NCBI RefSeq assembly: GCF_030272615.1
Contig: NC_081412.1
Coordinates: forward strand, 19,319,932 to 19,383,931
From: Cryptomeria japonica
Taxonomy: Eukaryota; Streptophyta; Pinopsida; Cupressales; Cupressaceae
Direction: 5' to 3'
DNA: 64,000 nucleotides
Shown here in pieces: positions 44,767-53,808 of the stretch (the stretch's first letter is position 1; every line of letters begins with the position of its first letter). A program made the position numbers and the translations under genes. The notes beneath the pieces are model-generated. The model was not told the origin of the DNA, did no database searches, and saw only the letters and a program-made list of their open reading frames with translations.

Positions 44767-45036
44767 CATAATCTAGAAGAGTATATTTCTTAGTGGGTCT
44801 GAAATCCCACAGTGGTTTTTCCCTATTTGGTTTTCCACATTAAATCTAGTGTTATGAGGTTTATGATATATGCTTTTGAGTTTGCATGTTTAGCAGTTTT
44901 AGTTTTATTACTGTAGTATATGTTACCGAGGTTGAATCTGATGTTTTTATGGAAGATTAAGTTTGTATGATTCACCCCCCCCCTCTCATCTTGTTGGCTA
45001 TTGGATTTGTACTTACATTAAGTATCAGAACTATCA
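44767..45036 (+). repeat. Element C 5' LTR, right piece
   Basis: The remaining 270 bp of the LTR after G2. It has CCCACAGTGGTTTTTCCC and the C-run box (44971-44986) and ends AGAACTATCA before the primer site. Confidence 0.92.
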
Positions 45037-45050
45037 ATTGGTATCAGAGC
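45037..45050 (+). other. Element C primer-binding site
   Basis: ATTGGTATCAGAGC, a perfect plant Copia initiator-Met-type site. Confidence 0.92.
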
Positions 45051-45104
45051 TTTGGACTCTGGAAGAAAAAGTTTAAAGGTACTTGAGGCAAGATCCAAAG
45101 ATAT

Positions 45105-46613
45105 ATGAGGGATGCACCGAAGTTGAACAAGTCAAGTTTCTCTACATGGCAGAAAAGGATGAAGCTGCACCTATCAGGAGTTGGAGAATATGTTGTATAT
45201 TATCTGGAGAATGATTTCATCACACCAAGCACCTATCCATTGACTATGGAAGAAATAAAGGCAAAGCAAGAACATATCCAAGCAATGATTGAAATAACTT
45301 CTGCATTGACCGATTCAAAGTTTAATGATCTAGAAGGTTGCAATGATGCAAAGGCAATGTGGGACAAGCTCATATCTGTCTATGGTGGTGATGAACATGT
45401 TCAAAGAGAAAAAGTAGATAGTCTAAGAGGACAACTTGAATCTATGAGGATGAAAGAAGGTGAGAACATAACTCAATATAGTACAAGACTAAAGGAGATT
45501 GTCAATCAAATCAAAGGAGCAGGTGGAACTATTGAAGAAAAGGATATAACAAGTAAGTTGTTAAGAACCCTTCTACTAGCTTTTGCAATCTGAGTCTCTG
45601 TAATCAATGAATTGAGGTCTCTACCTAATATGCCAGTTTCTTTAGATGCTACTATTGGTAAGCTACATGCATTTGAGTTAAGTAACTTTGATAACAGTGG
45701 ATCTTTGGTAAATAAAGTTGAATCTGCATTTAGTTCTTTTCATCTTGATGAATCTAATGCTTACAATGAAAGAAAGTATAAGTACTCTGAAGGAGATCAT
45801 AGTGGAGCAAGTGAAAGATTTCGTAAGAACATGGAAGAAGTACACAAACTGTATGAGGAAATCAAAAAGCATGAAGAGTTTCAAGCACTATTAGCCAGAT
45901 GGTTACCAAGAGGCAAAGGTAAGTATAAAGGAAAACTACCTTTGAAATGTTTCAATTGTGATAAGATAGGACATATGGCTTCTAACTATCCTGACAAAGA
46001 ATCTACTGAAAACAGAGATTACCAAGATGACAGACAGAAAGATAATCATTATAGAGGACATCGAAACTTCAGAAGAAGAGATAGAAAGACATGCTTAATA
46101 GCTGATGAGGAATCCAATGATGATAAATTAGATGAAACTGGTACAGAGGAAGTAATTTATGTGGCTATCAAAGATGGATCAGATGAAGAAAGGTATGAAG
46201 AAAAAGCCCTAATATCTCACATAAATACTAATGATTCTTGGATCATAGATAGTAGATGCTCACATCATATGACAGGTGATAAACACAAGTTTGTTATGTT
46301 AGAAGATTATGATGGAGGCTATGTAAGATTTGGTAATGATGCACCATGTCCAATGAAAGGTAAAGGATCTATAACACTTCTTGACAATGCAAGATTCAAT
46401 GATGTTTATTGGGTTGAAGGTTTGAAATACAATTTGTTGAGTCTAGCACAGCTAAACAATATAGGTTACCAAATAGAATTTAAGAAAGAAATTGTCAAAG
46501 TTCATGACAAGCATGGAAAGTTAGCTACTACCAGGACACAAACAAAAGGTAACACATTTCACCTTGACTCAACTCAGAATAAATGTCTGTATGCAAAGAT
46601 AGATGATACCTAG
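45105..46613 (+). pseudogene. Element C gag and protease
   Basis: Gag from the ATG at 45105 (A-P-K-L-N-K-S-S-F-S-T-W) with an in-frame TGA at 45591, where F has CGA; the frame continues unchanged to 46613. The zinc knuckle at about 45945-45990 reads C-F-N-C-D-K-I-G-H-M-A-S-N-Y, the last Cys lost. Protease (about 46240-46275) reads W-I-I-D-S-R-C-S-H-H-M, so the Gly of the D-S-G active site is Arg; F still has Gly. The frame ends at a TAG (46611-46613) that F shares at the same site. Confidence 0.9.
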
Positions 46614-48317
46614 TTATGGCATAAAAGGTTTTGTCATGTAAATTTTGATAATCTGATCAAAATAAGTAAGAAGCACAGAGTAAGAGGTCTACCGAATCTT
46701 GAAAAGCCTGAGAATGCTATGTGCTGAGGATGCCAGATGGGTAAGATGACAAGATAAATCTTTAAAAGTAAGTCTTACACTTCTAAGGGAATTTTAGATC
46801 TTGTGCACACTGATCTTTATGGTCCTATGAAAGTTCAAAGTCATTATGGTGATAAATATTTCATATTATTTGTGGATGACTATTCAAGGATGATGTCGGT
46901 AATGTTTTTAAAAGAAAAATCAAAAGCTTTTCAAATGTTTAAATGGTACAAGGCAAGAGTTGAAAATGAAATAGGAAGACAACTGAAATGTCTTAGATCA
47001 GATAGAGGAGGAGAGTTCACATCTGATGAGTTCAACTTATTATGCAATGAGCATGGTATTAAAAGACAAGTCTCTGCACCGAGAACTCCACAACAAAATG
47101 GAATAGCTGAGAGAAGAAACAGATCTATTGTGGATTGTGCTAGAACACTGATGATTGAAAAGAAAGTGCCACAAACATTTTGGAGAGAAGCAATAAGCAC
47201 AACAGTTTACACCCTGAACCGAGTTCAACTGAAGAAAGGTACTTTGAAGACACCATATGAAATCTGGTATGACAAAAAACCTAATGTAAGTTATTTTAAA
47301 ATCTTTGGAAGTAGATGCTATGTACACAAAGATGATAGAAATGGCAAGTTTGATCAGAAAACTGAAGAAGAAACATTTCTAGGTTATTCTTCTAGAAGTA
47401 AAGCATTTAAATGTCTGATCAAATCATCTAACAAAATAGTAGAAAGCGAAAATGTGAAAATTGATGAATTTGCAGAAAGAAATGATGAAGGAAATTCCAA
47501 GGAACCAAAAGACTATAATGAATTTGTCTATGTTCAACTGACAAGTCTTACTAAGAAAATTGTTGAAGAAAATGAAGAGAATATCTAGTTACTGAGTGAT
47601 GAAGAAGATCATACAGAGCCTACTGAGCCTGTATTAGCCAAGTATGCCAAAAGACATCATGCACCAAGTCAGATTATAGGAGATAAGGATGATCCAGTGA
47701 TGACAAGGAACAAACTGCGACAGATCAAATGTCTGATATCTGAATTTGAACCGAGAATAGTGAAAGAGGCATTTAATAATGAAGATTGGATAAATGCTAT
47801 GAAAGAAGAGATTGATCAAATCAAGAAGAATGACACATGGACACTAATCCCAAGACCAAAGGACAAAAATGTAATCGGTACAAAGTGGATTTTCAGAAAC
47901 AAGCTAAATGAAAAAGGTGAGGTCATTCGAAATAAAGCAAGACTAGTATGCAAAGGTTATGCTCAAGAAGAAGGAATTGATTATGGTGAAAATTTTGCAC
48001 CTGTGGCTAGACTAGAAGGAGTAAGAACATTGTTGGCATATGATGCTTTTAAAAACTTCAAGGCATATCAAATGGATGTCAAATCTGCATTTCTGAATGG
48101 AGTATTAGAAGAAGAAGTTTTTATTGAACAACCTAAAGGATTTGTTGAAGACAAGAATAAAGATCAGATATGTAAATTGAACAAAGCATTATATGGTTTG
48201 AAACAAGCACCTAGAGCATTGTATGAAACATTGCACTCTTATTTGATTAAGATTGGTTTTATAAGGACAAGTGAGAACAATAATATGTACATGAAGAATG
48301 ATGAAAATGGAATATAG
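46614..48317 (+). pseudogene. Element C integrase and RT N-half
   Basis: Continues in the same frame after the TAG. The GAG-pre-integrase part (46614-46800) has TGA and TAA stops at about 46726 and 46756. Integrase 46803-47588 keeps all three catalytic residues: D in H-T-D-L-Y, D in L-R-S-D-R-G-G-E-F, and E in N-G-I-A-E-R-R-N. A TAG at 47586 ends this piece (F has CAG). The RT N-half from 47697 includes W-T-L-I-P-R-P, A-F-L-N-G and [11 protein letters not shown]. It stops at a TAG (48315) just before the catalytic region. Confidence 0.88.
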
Positions 48318-49283
48318 ATCTCAGCCATATTTGTTGATGATATTATATTTTGTGGAAATGACTCTTTATGCAAGAACTTTGGAAATTAATTGAGCAAAGA
48401 ATTTGAGATGTCATTAATCGGTGAGATAAAGTATTTTATATGTTTAGAGATACTGAAAATGAAAAATGAGATTTTCATTACTCAATCCAAGTACATAAAG
48501 GAAATCTTGAAGAAATTTGGAATGGAGGATTCAAAACCAGTAAGTACTCCTATGACTACCAACTGTAAATTATCAAAAAATGATGAATCTGCATCTGTTG
48601 ATGAGACACTTTACTGATCCATAATTGGAAAGCTACAATATGTTGTTCATAGCAGACCAGACATAGCACATGCAGTAGGTATAGTTGCAAGATTCTCTAC
48701 AGATCCTAAGGAAACACATATGATAACAATCAAAAGAATTTTTAGATACTTGAAAGGCACTGAGGATTATGGCTTAGTATATCAGAAAGGAAATGATTTT
48801 GATTTAAAAGTTTATACTGATGCTGATTGGGCGGGCAACATTGATGACAGGAAAAGCATAAGTGGAGGAGCTTTCTTTTTGGGAGAAAGACTAGTGAGTT
48901 GGCTTAGCAAGAAACAAGGATGTGTTTCACAGTCAACAACACAAGCTGAATACGTTGATGCAACATTGAATTGTACTAATATAACATGGATCAAACAAGT
49001 GTTGGAAGGTATAAATGAGAAAGTTACCGAGCCAGTAACTATATTCTATGACAATACTAGTGCCATTAACATTTTGAATAATCCTGTTATGCACTCTAAG
49101 ACAAAGCACATCTCTATCAAATATCATTATCTTAGAGAAGAAGCTCAAGAGAAGAAAGTGGTGTTGGAATATGTTAGCACAAAGGAGAAAATAGCAGATA
49201 TCTTCACCAAACCACTACCAAGGGACACTTTTGAATATCTTAGAAGTAAGTTAGGGGTCCTACCCCTATCTTCTACTCACTGA
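48318..49283 (+). pseudogene. Element C RT C-half and RNase H
   Basis: F-V-D-D-I-I-F (48330-48352) is intact. A TAA follows at 48387, at the same place as in F. The next segment has S-K-E-F-E-M-S-L-I-G-E-I-K. A TGA at 48615 follows (CGA in F). RNase H 48720-49283 has Y-T-D-A-D-W-A-G, S-T-T-Q-A-E-Y, Y-D-N-T-S-A-I and K-I-A-D-I-F-T-K-P-L-P, ending L-G-V-L-P-L-S-S-T-H at 49283. Confidence 0.88.
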
Positions 49284-49572
49284 CCGAGTTCAGTGAAAGC
49301 ATCAATTTGATTACTCTACATAATATCTTTTGGGAGTTGATGTTGATTTACACACTTAAGGATGTTTTGTAAAGGTGTGCAGGATACTTTTTGGCATTGT
49401 TGTCAAAGGGGGAGAAGATTGGAGAAGACTGAAAAAGGGGAGAAGACTGGAGAAAAGAGGAGAAGTCTAATGTATGGGGGAGAAGTCTGATGACAAGAAG
49501 AGAGCATTTCAGCAATCCAAATCATATTAGGTCAAATCAATTGGTTTTTCCATCAATGGCAAAGGGGGAGAC
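49284..49572 (+). other. Element C 3' region with multiple polypurine tracts
   Basis: Noncoding. Purine runs at 49407-49418 (AAAGGGGGAGAAG), 49433-49446, 49455-49470, 49476-49488 (GGGGGAGAAG) and finally 49561-49572 (AAAGGGGGAGAC) next to the LTR. F has the same layout but an extra segment of about 130 bp. Confidence 0.7.
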
Positions 49573-51092
49573 TGTTGGCATTATAACAGACAATGGGAGA
49601 TTGTTGGCATTTCAATAAGGATATTGAGAAGGTTGTTGATGATTATGGATATAACTGATTAAGGATGATTTACTGTCTTGATATTATTATTTTGTCATTG
49701 ATGTCAAGAAATTTATTTTCTAATTCAGTATGATGTTGCCATCTCTTGAGAAGTATGACTTGATGAGTATAAATATGTCGATAAAAGACATAGAAAGAAT
49801 ATGATGAATAAGGGGATGAATAAGGTATTCAATGGGAAACTATTACCGAGTCAGACAATGATGAGATCATGATGTTTAGACTATTTTGACATCATACATA
49901 TGTTGTAAATTGTAAGGTTAATACTATACTATGTTACCGAGCAAGGAACCTAGTCGATAAACCCTAAGGAACCTAGTCAGTAAACCCTAAGGTTATCGCT
50001 ATCGGTTAATGAAGGTGGAATGTCTACCGAGTGAAGTTTAGTATTTACTGAGTTGTTAGCGAGTTGTAACCGAGCTGTAACAGAATGCATTAAATGGTTA
50101 CATGCATTATTTAATGAAGGAAGCTGATGAGCTGGAACTGATTAAATGATTGGTATACCGTGCGTGAAGTTTGTTAATGAATCTATGTCAAAGGAAAATC
50201 GGCATGAAGATCTACAATGCAAATTGAACCGTATTACCCTAGCACAAGTTCCAAAAAATGTATAGAAGTTCCTAGGTGGGGTAAAACATTTTTCAGATCG
50301 AAGGATACATTGAACCTGGCTATGATTGATCATAGGAAGTGTGATCAAGGAGATTAAGTGGTTAGCTAATTGTTTATAAATAAGGAATTGTTGATAAACA
50401 ATGTATGCGGGCAAATGTATGCACAGGGATGCTACATAGTGATTACCGAGCACAAAAGCTTGAAGACCTGTTTGAATAACAGAGTATAGAAGCCCAACAG
50501 ATGGACAAGATTAGTTCTATGTCTAGATTGTATTGAGCAAATAAGAATCTGCTTTAGCATTTTAGATGTGAAGTTGTAGATAGATTTTTATTACTGTTAT
50601 TTGTGAAGTGACAGAAAATCTCTTGACCGAGTGGACTTAACAGTCTTATTTGTAAAACCCTCTAGCAAGGTGACATTCTGATTGAGTGTTTGTAATCCTT
50701 TAACAAGGTCACCTCTAACAAGGTGAAGATCTGAACAGGATCTGAAGGAAATCCCTTAACTGGGTCACATCTAGCAATGTGTTTGTAATCTTTAATAGGA
50801 TTTGCTTTTAACCGAGCATACTCTAGAAGAGTATATTTCTTAGTGGGTCCGAAATCCCACAGTGGTTTTTCCCTATTTGGGTTTCCATGTTAAATCTGGT
50901 TTTATGAGGTTTATGATGTTTATATTCTTTTGAGTTTGCATGTTTAGCATTTTTAGTTATATTACTGTAGTATATGTTACCGAGGTTGAATCTGATGTTT
51001 TTATGTAAGATTAAGTTTGTATGATTCACCCCCCCCCCCCCTCATCTTGTTGGCTATTGGATCTGTACTTACATTAAGTATCAAAACTATCA
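49573..51092 (+). repeat. Element C 3' LTR
   Basis: 1520 bp, TGTTGGCATTATAAC...AAAACTATCA. It has a C13 run at 51029-51041 (C9 in the 5' LTR), lacks about 22 bp at about 50317 present in the 5' copy, and lacks the duplicated AACAAGG unit. Confidence 0.93.
50610..50815 (+). repeat. Array of mini-palindromes in LTR
   Basis: CCTCTAGCAAGG, CCTTTAACAAGG, CCTCTAACAAGG and CTTAACTGGG units, counterpart of 35840-36058. Confidence 0.6.
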
Positions 51093-51853
51093 GGTTGATC
51101 ATCCATTTTGTTTGTACTCTTTTTCACATTTTGGTCCTATTAACGAGGTTGATTCTTCCTATGTTGATGATTCAGATTTTGAGGAGAACGTTGGGTACTT
51201 GAACTTGGGGATTCTCACACATGACCCCATTCTTTAGCCTTGCATTCCATCTCCTCCTATTGATATGACATCACCTTTTGCACCTAATGATGCAACTAGT
51301 GTGACATTTTTGCCTTCTTGTGATTCAATGTAGTAGGATATTTCATGTCTTCCAGCTTTAGTTGATTGGGATGATTACTTGACAAACATTCCAGGTTTAT
51401 TTGTGGAGTCCTACATTACATATTTGGGAGACATCATTGATGAAATTCATCTTCTCTTTGATGAAGATGATCCTTCTTTGATTATTGTGAGGGAACACTC
51501 TAACCCTCTTGTGCATTCTCTACATGATCATTCTTTTGAGGTTGACATGATTGTGGATACTTTTGTCTAGCAGTTGGAGGAGGTCTCTTTATTGTTTGAG
51601 GAGACTAGTGAGTCTTTGGATATTGTTCTACATTCATCTCCACTAGATCTTGGAGTGCCTTTTTCAGAAGTGTGGAGCAGTTCACCACCTTTGGAGAGGG
51701 TACCTTTCTGCATCGACATGGGGACACTTAAGTAAGTTTCAGAGATTTCTTTCATCATGAGTTTTTTACCACATTTTCCCTTCATGATTGGGGAGACTTC
51801 ATGGATACACCTTTGGTTTTGTTTTTTCCTAAGAAGAGGAAGGCTTTTTGACA
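51093..51853 (+). pseudogene. Element D downstream coding region, unassigned
   Basis: Continuation of D after element C. The frame starting at 51093 reads acidic, serine- and aspartate-rich protein (E-V-D-S-S-Y-V-D-D-S-D-F-E-E-N) with stops at about 51237 and 51331. It then has an open piece, 51379-51567, with L-F-V-E-S-Y-I-T-Y-L-G-D-I-I-D-E-I-H and D-E-D-D-P. A second stretch reaches 51735 after one stop. It resembles none of integrase, RT or RNase H, though it lies exactly where they should be. It may be a replacement coding segment of a non-autonomous family, or an antigenically neutral filler. I do not assign a function. Confidence 0.5.
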
Positions 51854-52225
51854 TTCATGGAGTAATTTCTTCATAGATCTTTGAGCTTCTACCATTGGTG
51901 CATATTCTACATTGAGGGGGGGCTACCTAGCTTCTCTTCTTCTCTCATATGGGTGGGACTTTTTCCTCACATGGGGTTTTGTCCTTCTCATACTTCTTTG
52001 AGAGATCCTTTGTATATAGTTTTCATCTCTCTTTTGGGGGAGGGTTTTTTCCCATTGGATTTTTCTCTCTTTCCCCACTTTATGAGAGATTTCATTGCAT
52101 TGTTTTGGGTGTATTTTCATTTGTAAATGGGTACCTAACATGGCCTCGTAGCCAGGATCTATCTTGCATTTCTTAGTTGCATTGTTGACTTAAGTGCATT
52201 CCCCTAAGTTGCACTTAAGGGGGGG
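51854..52225 (+). other. Element D 3' region and polypurine tract
   Basis: Noncoding, T-rich. It includes GAGGGGGGGCTACC at 51914 and GGGGGAGGG near 52038. The purine tract TTAAGGGGGGG (52215-52225) adjoins the 3' LTR. Confidence 0.6.
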
Positions 52226-52684
52226 TGTTGGTGTAATTAATTATTCATGTTGGATACTATTACACCTTACTTAAGTTTACTCAGGATAATGCATTTCATA
52301 GTATTTTGGGTATGAGACACTTGGGTGTTTGTGCCACATTGAGATAATGTGTGTAGGAGAATTTCCACGTTTTGTGGTCTTATCTTGTTGTTACTTTCCA
52401 CATTCAGTGGGTGATCCACCTCATATGAAATATTATTGTTTCTCCTACCCATCACACCTATTTCCTACCTACCCTTGTTTCTCATTGAGTCACATGTCAT
52501 GTTTGTGTGCTCACATATCCATATAGCCTTGCGTATATAAGAAGGCTCATATTCATTATATGTAACTTTTAATGAACCATTTGATAAGTATTTTCATCTT
52601 GATAGAATATAGTTTATTCCTATCATCTATTTTGTCTCTCTATTGTAATTTTCATTGAGCTCTTGATCTTGGAAAAATCTCACA
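52226..52684 (+). repeat. Element D 3' LTR
   Basis: 459 bp, TGTTGGTGTAATTAATTATTC...AAATCTCACA. It has an extra ACCCATCACACC-type segment near 52447 relative to the 5' LTR. It is followed by CTAGT. Confidence 0.92.
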
Positions 52685-52715
52685 CTAGTGAACTAAGACA
52701 TGTTAATGACTACAT

Positions 52716-53513
52716 TGTTAGGAATCCCATAGATACTAAGAGGGGGGGGGGGTGAATCAGTATCTAACCGATGATTAGAATTTCCTGACTTAAAACATGT
52801 AGAAAATATTATAACAGTGTACCGGTATGCAAGAAATAATGCAATAAAAAGAATTAAGAACATCCACATGAAAAGCACACCATAACACAAGGTTTTAACG
52901 AGGAAACCCGGTGTGGGAAAAACCTTGGTGGGATTTATGACCCACAATATTCACTCACTAGCCAATAAGAGAATATTACTTACAATAGGGGCCTGCACAT
53001 GCAGGAAGGCCAACTGCCTAGAGATCACTGCTTAATGGGAAGTCTCACTGACTTACAATGAGGATTATACAAATCCTATATCTTGTACTACTTTACAATA
53101 GCATCTATAATGCCTGATCCAGTACCGGTTGCTGCTCTGCTTCTTACATAAACCCTTTAGCCTATATTTCATATAATAGGTCTGCCTAATATTTTCCTTA
53201 TTACTTACTTCACTCTTCCTAAATGTCTACAATGATCTCTTTTATATATAAGAGTCATTTTATAATTTTCCAAGTTGGCTTACAAAGTTTTTACAATAAT
53301 AAACAAAATATAATATAACAAAATCCTGTCGACCTTTGTGCCGGTATACTTCCTTTCTTTGTGCCGATGCCAGTGTCCTGAGTGCCGGTGTAGAGTGTGA
53401 TCTACTGATGCCAGTATAATGCCTTTGCTGGTGCCATAGGATTGCAAGGTTGCCATCAATGACAAAACCTTCAATCACATATAATGTCTCATTGGAGTGT
53501 GCATATGCCAACA
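52716..53513 (-). repeat. Element E 3' LTR
   Basis: 798 bp. On the minus strand it starts TGTTGGCATATGCACAC at 53513 and ends ATGGGATTCCTAACA at 52716. It has the conserved G11 box (52742-52752), the GGAAACCC...GGGAAAAACC motif (52901-52925) and a TATATATAAA site (53242-53250). Confidence 0.85.
53242..53250 (-). promoter_or_regulatory. TATA box of element E LTR
   Basis: TATATATAA on the minus strand, about 265 bp from the LTR start. Confidence 0.45.
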
Positions 53514-53808
53514 ATCTCCCCCTTTGGCATTGATGGCAACACTCATGAGAAATTTCAAAAGTATATAAAAAATGTGAAGTCCAAATAAAAGTTACCAAAA
53601 ATGTGTGTGCTCCCCCTGAGCATATGATTCTTGTGATATTGAATTTTCTCATCCCACTACTCCCCCTTTGGCATCAATGACAAAGGTTGTCAATATGTCA
53701 GTAGAGTTTGTAGTTTCAACCTTGTAACTGGATAGTTACAATTTGAAATAGATCCACCAAAATCAAGTTTATACTCTCCATAAACTTTTTACTATCTCTT
53801 ATTGCTAT
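53514..53808 (-). other. Element E polypurine tract and 3' region
   Basis: On the minus strand AAAGGGGGAGAT adjoins the LTR start (53514-53525). Further purine runs are at about 53608-53617 (AGGGGGAGCA) and 53661-53672 (AAAGGGGGAGTAG). No coding seen. Confidence 0.65.

Larger units (their letters stand above)
34774..51092 (+). mobile_element. Copia element C, interrupted by G2
   Basis: A + strand Copia element inserted in D with a perfect GGTTG duplication (34769-34773, 51093-51097). The 5' LTR is split by G2 (34774-36058 and 44767-45036). Primer site 45037-45050, coding 45105-49283, polypurine tract 49561-49572, 3' LTR 49573-51092. It is a close relative of F (56794-64000), sharing structure and even two in-frame stop codons. 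The word ACCGAG is very frequent in its LTRs. Confidence 0.93.
31597..52684 (+). mobile_element. Element D, small Copia-like, non-autonomous, host of C
   Basis: A + strand element with LTRs 31597-32035 and 52226-52684 and a perfect target duplication CTAGT (31592-31596, 52685-52689). Without the nested element C it is about 4.8 kb. It encodes a Copia gag-protease (33483-34768) and then, after the C insertion, an acidic open region (51093-51850) that matches no integrase, RT or RNase H I know. The purine tract TTAAGGGGGGG precedes the 3' LTR. The coding part has many stops. It is the oldest insertion in its nest. Confidence 0.88.
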
